DNA of 63,230 nucleotides. Source: Nocardia exalbida NBRC 100660. Its GTDB lineage: Bacteria; Actinomycetota; Actinomycetes; Mycobacteriales; Mycobacteriaceae. Below are positions 61,662 through 63,230 of the stretch, one piece after another (positions within the stretch are counted from its first letter, which is position 1; each line of letters opens with the position of its first letter). The stretch lies in contig NZ_BAFZ01000076.1 in NCBI RefSeq assembly GCF_000308575.1, forward strand, positions 1-63,230, read 5' to 3'. Below the pieces are notes generated by a model that was not told the origin of the DNA, ran no database searches, and was given only the letters and a program-made list of their open reading frames with translations. The position numbers were made by a program, and so were the translations under genes.

Positions 61662-61783
61662 GGCGGTGACTCTAATTGGCCGGTCCGGCGGCCCGGCTCG
61701 GATCCCGCGGCGGCGGGCTCGATTTCATCGCCGCACGGAGCCCGCCGTGCCTATATTGAGGTCGTCACCGATCGGGAGGTCGC

Positions 61784-62587
61784 ATGTCGTTCGTGCTCAT
61801 CGACACACCGCGGCCGCACATCGCCCTGGTGACGCTCAATCGGCCCGAACGGATGAACGCGATGGCGTTCGACGTGATGATTCCGCTGCGCGAGACGCTG
61901 GAGCAGGTGCGCGCCGACAACGACGTGCGGGTCGTCGTGCTGACCGGGGCGGGACACGGTTTCTGCTCGGGAGCCGACCTGACCGGCGCGGGAAAGGTGC
62001 CGAACGTCGACGGGCTGACCGTCACCAGCGTCGCGCGGCGTTCGATGGATCTGCTCAACGACGTGTTGATCACGCTGCGGCGGATGCACCAGCCGGTGAT
62101 CGCCGCGGTCAACGGCGCGGCCATCGGCGGCGGGCTGTGCCTGGCGGTCGGCGCCGACATACGGCTCGCCGCCGAGGACGCGTACTTCCGCGCCGCGGGC
62201 ATCAACAACGGCCTGACCTCGGCCGAACTGGGCCTCAGCTATCTACTGCCCCGCGCCGTCGGCGCGTCGCGCGCGTTCGAGATCATGCTGTCCGGCCGCG
62301 ACGTCGACGCGACCGAAGCCGAGCGCATCGGCCTGGTCTCGCGCGCGGTTCCGGGCCCCGAACTGCTGGACACGTGCTACGACCTGGCCGAACGCATCAT
62401 CGGCTACAGCCGGGTCGGCACCGAGCTCACCAAGCGCATGCTGTGGAGCGGTATGGAGGCCGCCGGCTTCGAATCACACATGCAGCACGAAGGTACGGCT
62501 CAGCTCTACGTGCGCCTCACCACCGGCAATTTCGACGAGGCGATGCGCGCCCGCCGGGACCGCAGGCCACCGGTCTACGAGGACTGA
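61784..62587 (+). CDS. Enoyl-CoA hydratase/isomerase family protein
   Basis: The 267-residue crotonase-fold protein has ALVTLNRPERMNAMAFDVMI, the oxyanion-hole stretch GAGHGFCSGADL, PVIAAVNGAAIGGGLCLAVG and AEDAYFRAAGINNGLTSAEL (with Glu in the second acid position). It should hydrate an enoyl-CoA in fatty acid breakdown. GGGAGG stands 4 nt before the ATG, and a TATATT hexamer lies about 25 nt upstream. Confidence 0.94.
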   Translation: MSFVLIDTPRPHIALVTLNRPERMNAMAFDVMIPLRETLEQVRADNDVRVVVLTGAGHGFCSGADLTGAGKVPNVDGLTVTSVARRSMDLLNDVLITLRRMHQPVIAAVNGAAIGGGLCLAVGADIRLAAEDAYFRAAGINNGLTSAELGLSYLLPRAVGASRAFEIMLSGRDVDATEAERIGLVSRAVPGPELLDTCYDLAERIIGYSRVGTELTKRMLWSGMEAAGFESHMQHEGTAQLYVRLTTGNFDEAMRARRDRRPPVYED

Positions 62588-62591
62588 CCAC

Positions 62592-63230
62592 TCAGCGCCG
62601 CAGCAGCGCCAGACATTCCACGTGGTGCGTCGCGGGGAAGGCGTCGAAGGCACGCAGATCGGTCAGCCGGTAGCCCGCGGCCTGATACAAGCCGAGGTCG
62701 CGGGCGAACGCGGCGGGATCACAGCCGACGTGGACGATTCGCGCGGGCCCACTGGCGGTGACGGCGCCGATCACCTCTTTGCCCGCGCCGGCGCGCGGCG
62801 GGTCGAGCACGACGACATCCGGGGCGGCCCCGCCGACGTGCTCGAACACCCAGCGCTCCACCCGCTGGGCGCGCAGCTCCACCCAGGGCAGATCACGCAG
62901 GGCGGCGGCGCCGTCGGCCACCGCGGGCCGGGCGGATTCCACCGCGAGCACCACACCGGTCCGCCCGGCCTGCTCGGCGAGGCGCGCGGCGAAGACCCCC
63001 GCGCCGCTGTACAGATCCCAGGCCCGCCCGCCGGGCCCGAGTTCCGACCATTCCGCGATCAGATCCGAATAACGTTGCGCTGCAGCGTGATGCGCTTGCC
63101 AGAAGCCCGTAGCCGCGACCTCCCAGCGACGGCCGGCCACATACTCGACCGCGCGCCCGCTGCCCTCGAACACCCACTCGTCGCGCGCCGCGTGGGCCGC
63201 CGCACGTCGCGCGGACGCCGCGCGGCGGTC
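62592..63230 (-). CDS. TrmA/RlmD-family RNA uracil methyltransferase, N-terminus outside window
   Basis: The open frame runs past the right edge, so only the C-terminal 212 residues are present. They contain the S-adenosylmethionine site AWDLYSGAGVFAARLAEQ, the VVVLDPPRAGAGKEV motif and VGCDPAAFARDL, whose Cys is the expected nucleophile, followed by the family ending FPATHHVECLALL. It methylates a uridine in tRNA or rRNA. The counterpart by order is Rv2689c. It is convergent with the enoyl-CoA hydratase gene, 4 nt apart. Confidence 0.94.
   Translation of the reverse strand, partial: DRRAASARRAAAHAARDEWVFEGSGRAVEYVAGRRWEVAATGFWQAHHAAAQRYSDLIAEWSELGPGGRAWDLYSGAGVFAARLAEQAGRTGVVLAVESARPAVADGAAALRDLPWVELRAQRVERWVFEHVGGAAPDVVVLDPPRAGAGKEVIGAVTASGPARIVHVGCDPAAFARDLGLYQAAGYRLTDLRAFDAFPATHHVECLALLRR

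Noticed and set aside
1..63230. CRISPR arrays, insertion sequences, rRNA operons
   Set aside because: No regularly spaced repeats, transposase motifs with terminal inverted repeats, or rRNA sequence were recognised anywhere in the window.

Overview
The window is very GC-rich chromosomal DNA from a mycolic-acid actinobacterium, most likely a Nocardia. Gene order follows two blocks known from Mycobacterium tuberculosis: the secF-secD-yajC / ruvBAC / yebC-pdxT-tesB / pdxS / Nudix-pimA-patA-pgsA-HIT-thrS block (Rv2585c to Rv2614c) and the zapE / ribD-like / hydrolase / aftC / msrB / hemQ / hemY / hemE / DUF3000 / RNase D / dxs block (Rv2670c to Rv2682c). Mycolate-lineage envelope genes (PimA, PatA, PgsA, AftC), a PtpB-type phosphatase and many apparently leaderless GTG/ATG starts fit this assignment.

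Layout. 1-4687: peptide-binding lipoprotein and SecF/SecD/YajC. 4858-7765: Baeyer-Villiger monooxygenase with a divergent TetR repressor and palindromic operator, then a small protein made of four DivIVA-type repeats. 7793-12059: RuvABC, a hotdog thioesterase, a macro-domain protein, a deleted esterase pseudogene and a 68-residue protein. 12410-19155: YebC, PdxT, TesB and PdxS, with four accessory genes between tesB and pdxS. 19320-27375: the phosphatidylinositol mannoside/phospholipid operon and thrS, then an FhuF-like protein and a small membrane protein. 27484-32205: two tandem SulP-carbonic anhydrase fusion genes sharing an upstream 18-nt box.

32549-33257 is a tRNA cluster (Val-CAC on minus; Gly, Cys and Val-GAC on plus). 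It is followed by an accessory stretch (33575-38974): a proline-rich lipoprotein and membrane protein pair, a protein joining a sigma-region-4-like helix-turn-helix to a degenerate TnsA-like nuclease fold, a convergent CoiA-like nuclease-fold protein with a membrane anchor, and a low-complexity PREP-repeat protein. This is the best place to look for something undescribed. 38941-47214 is a mixed accessory region: LysR, flavin monooxygenase, P450, MFS, GNAT, hydrolase and an exported PtpB-like phosphatase. From 47282 to the end the mycobacterial order resumes, with the coproporphyrin-dependent heme genes (hemQ, hemY, hemE), dxs, and a truncated TrmA-family methyltransferase at the right edge.

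Function labels come from reading motifs and from gene-order knowledge; no database search was run.
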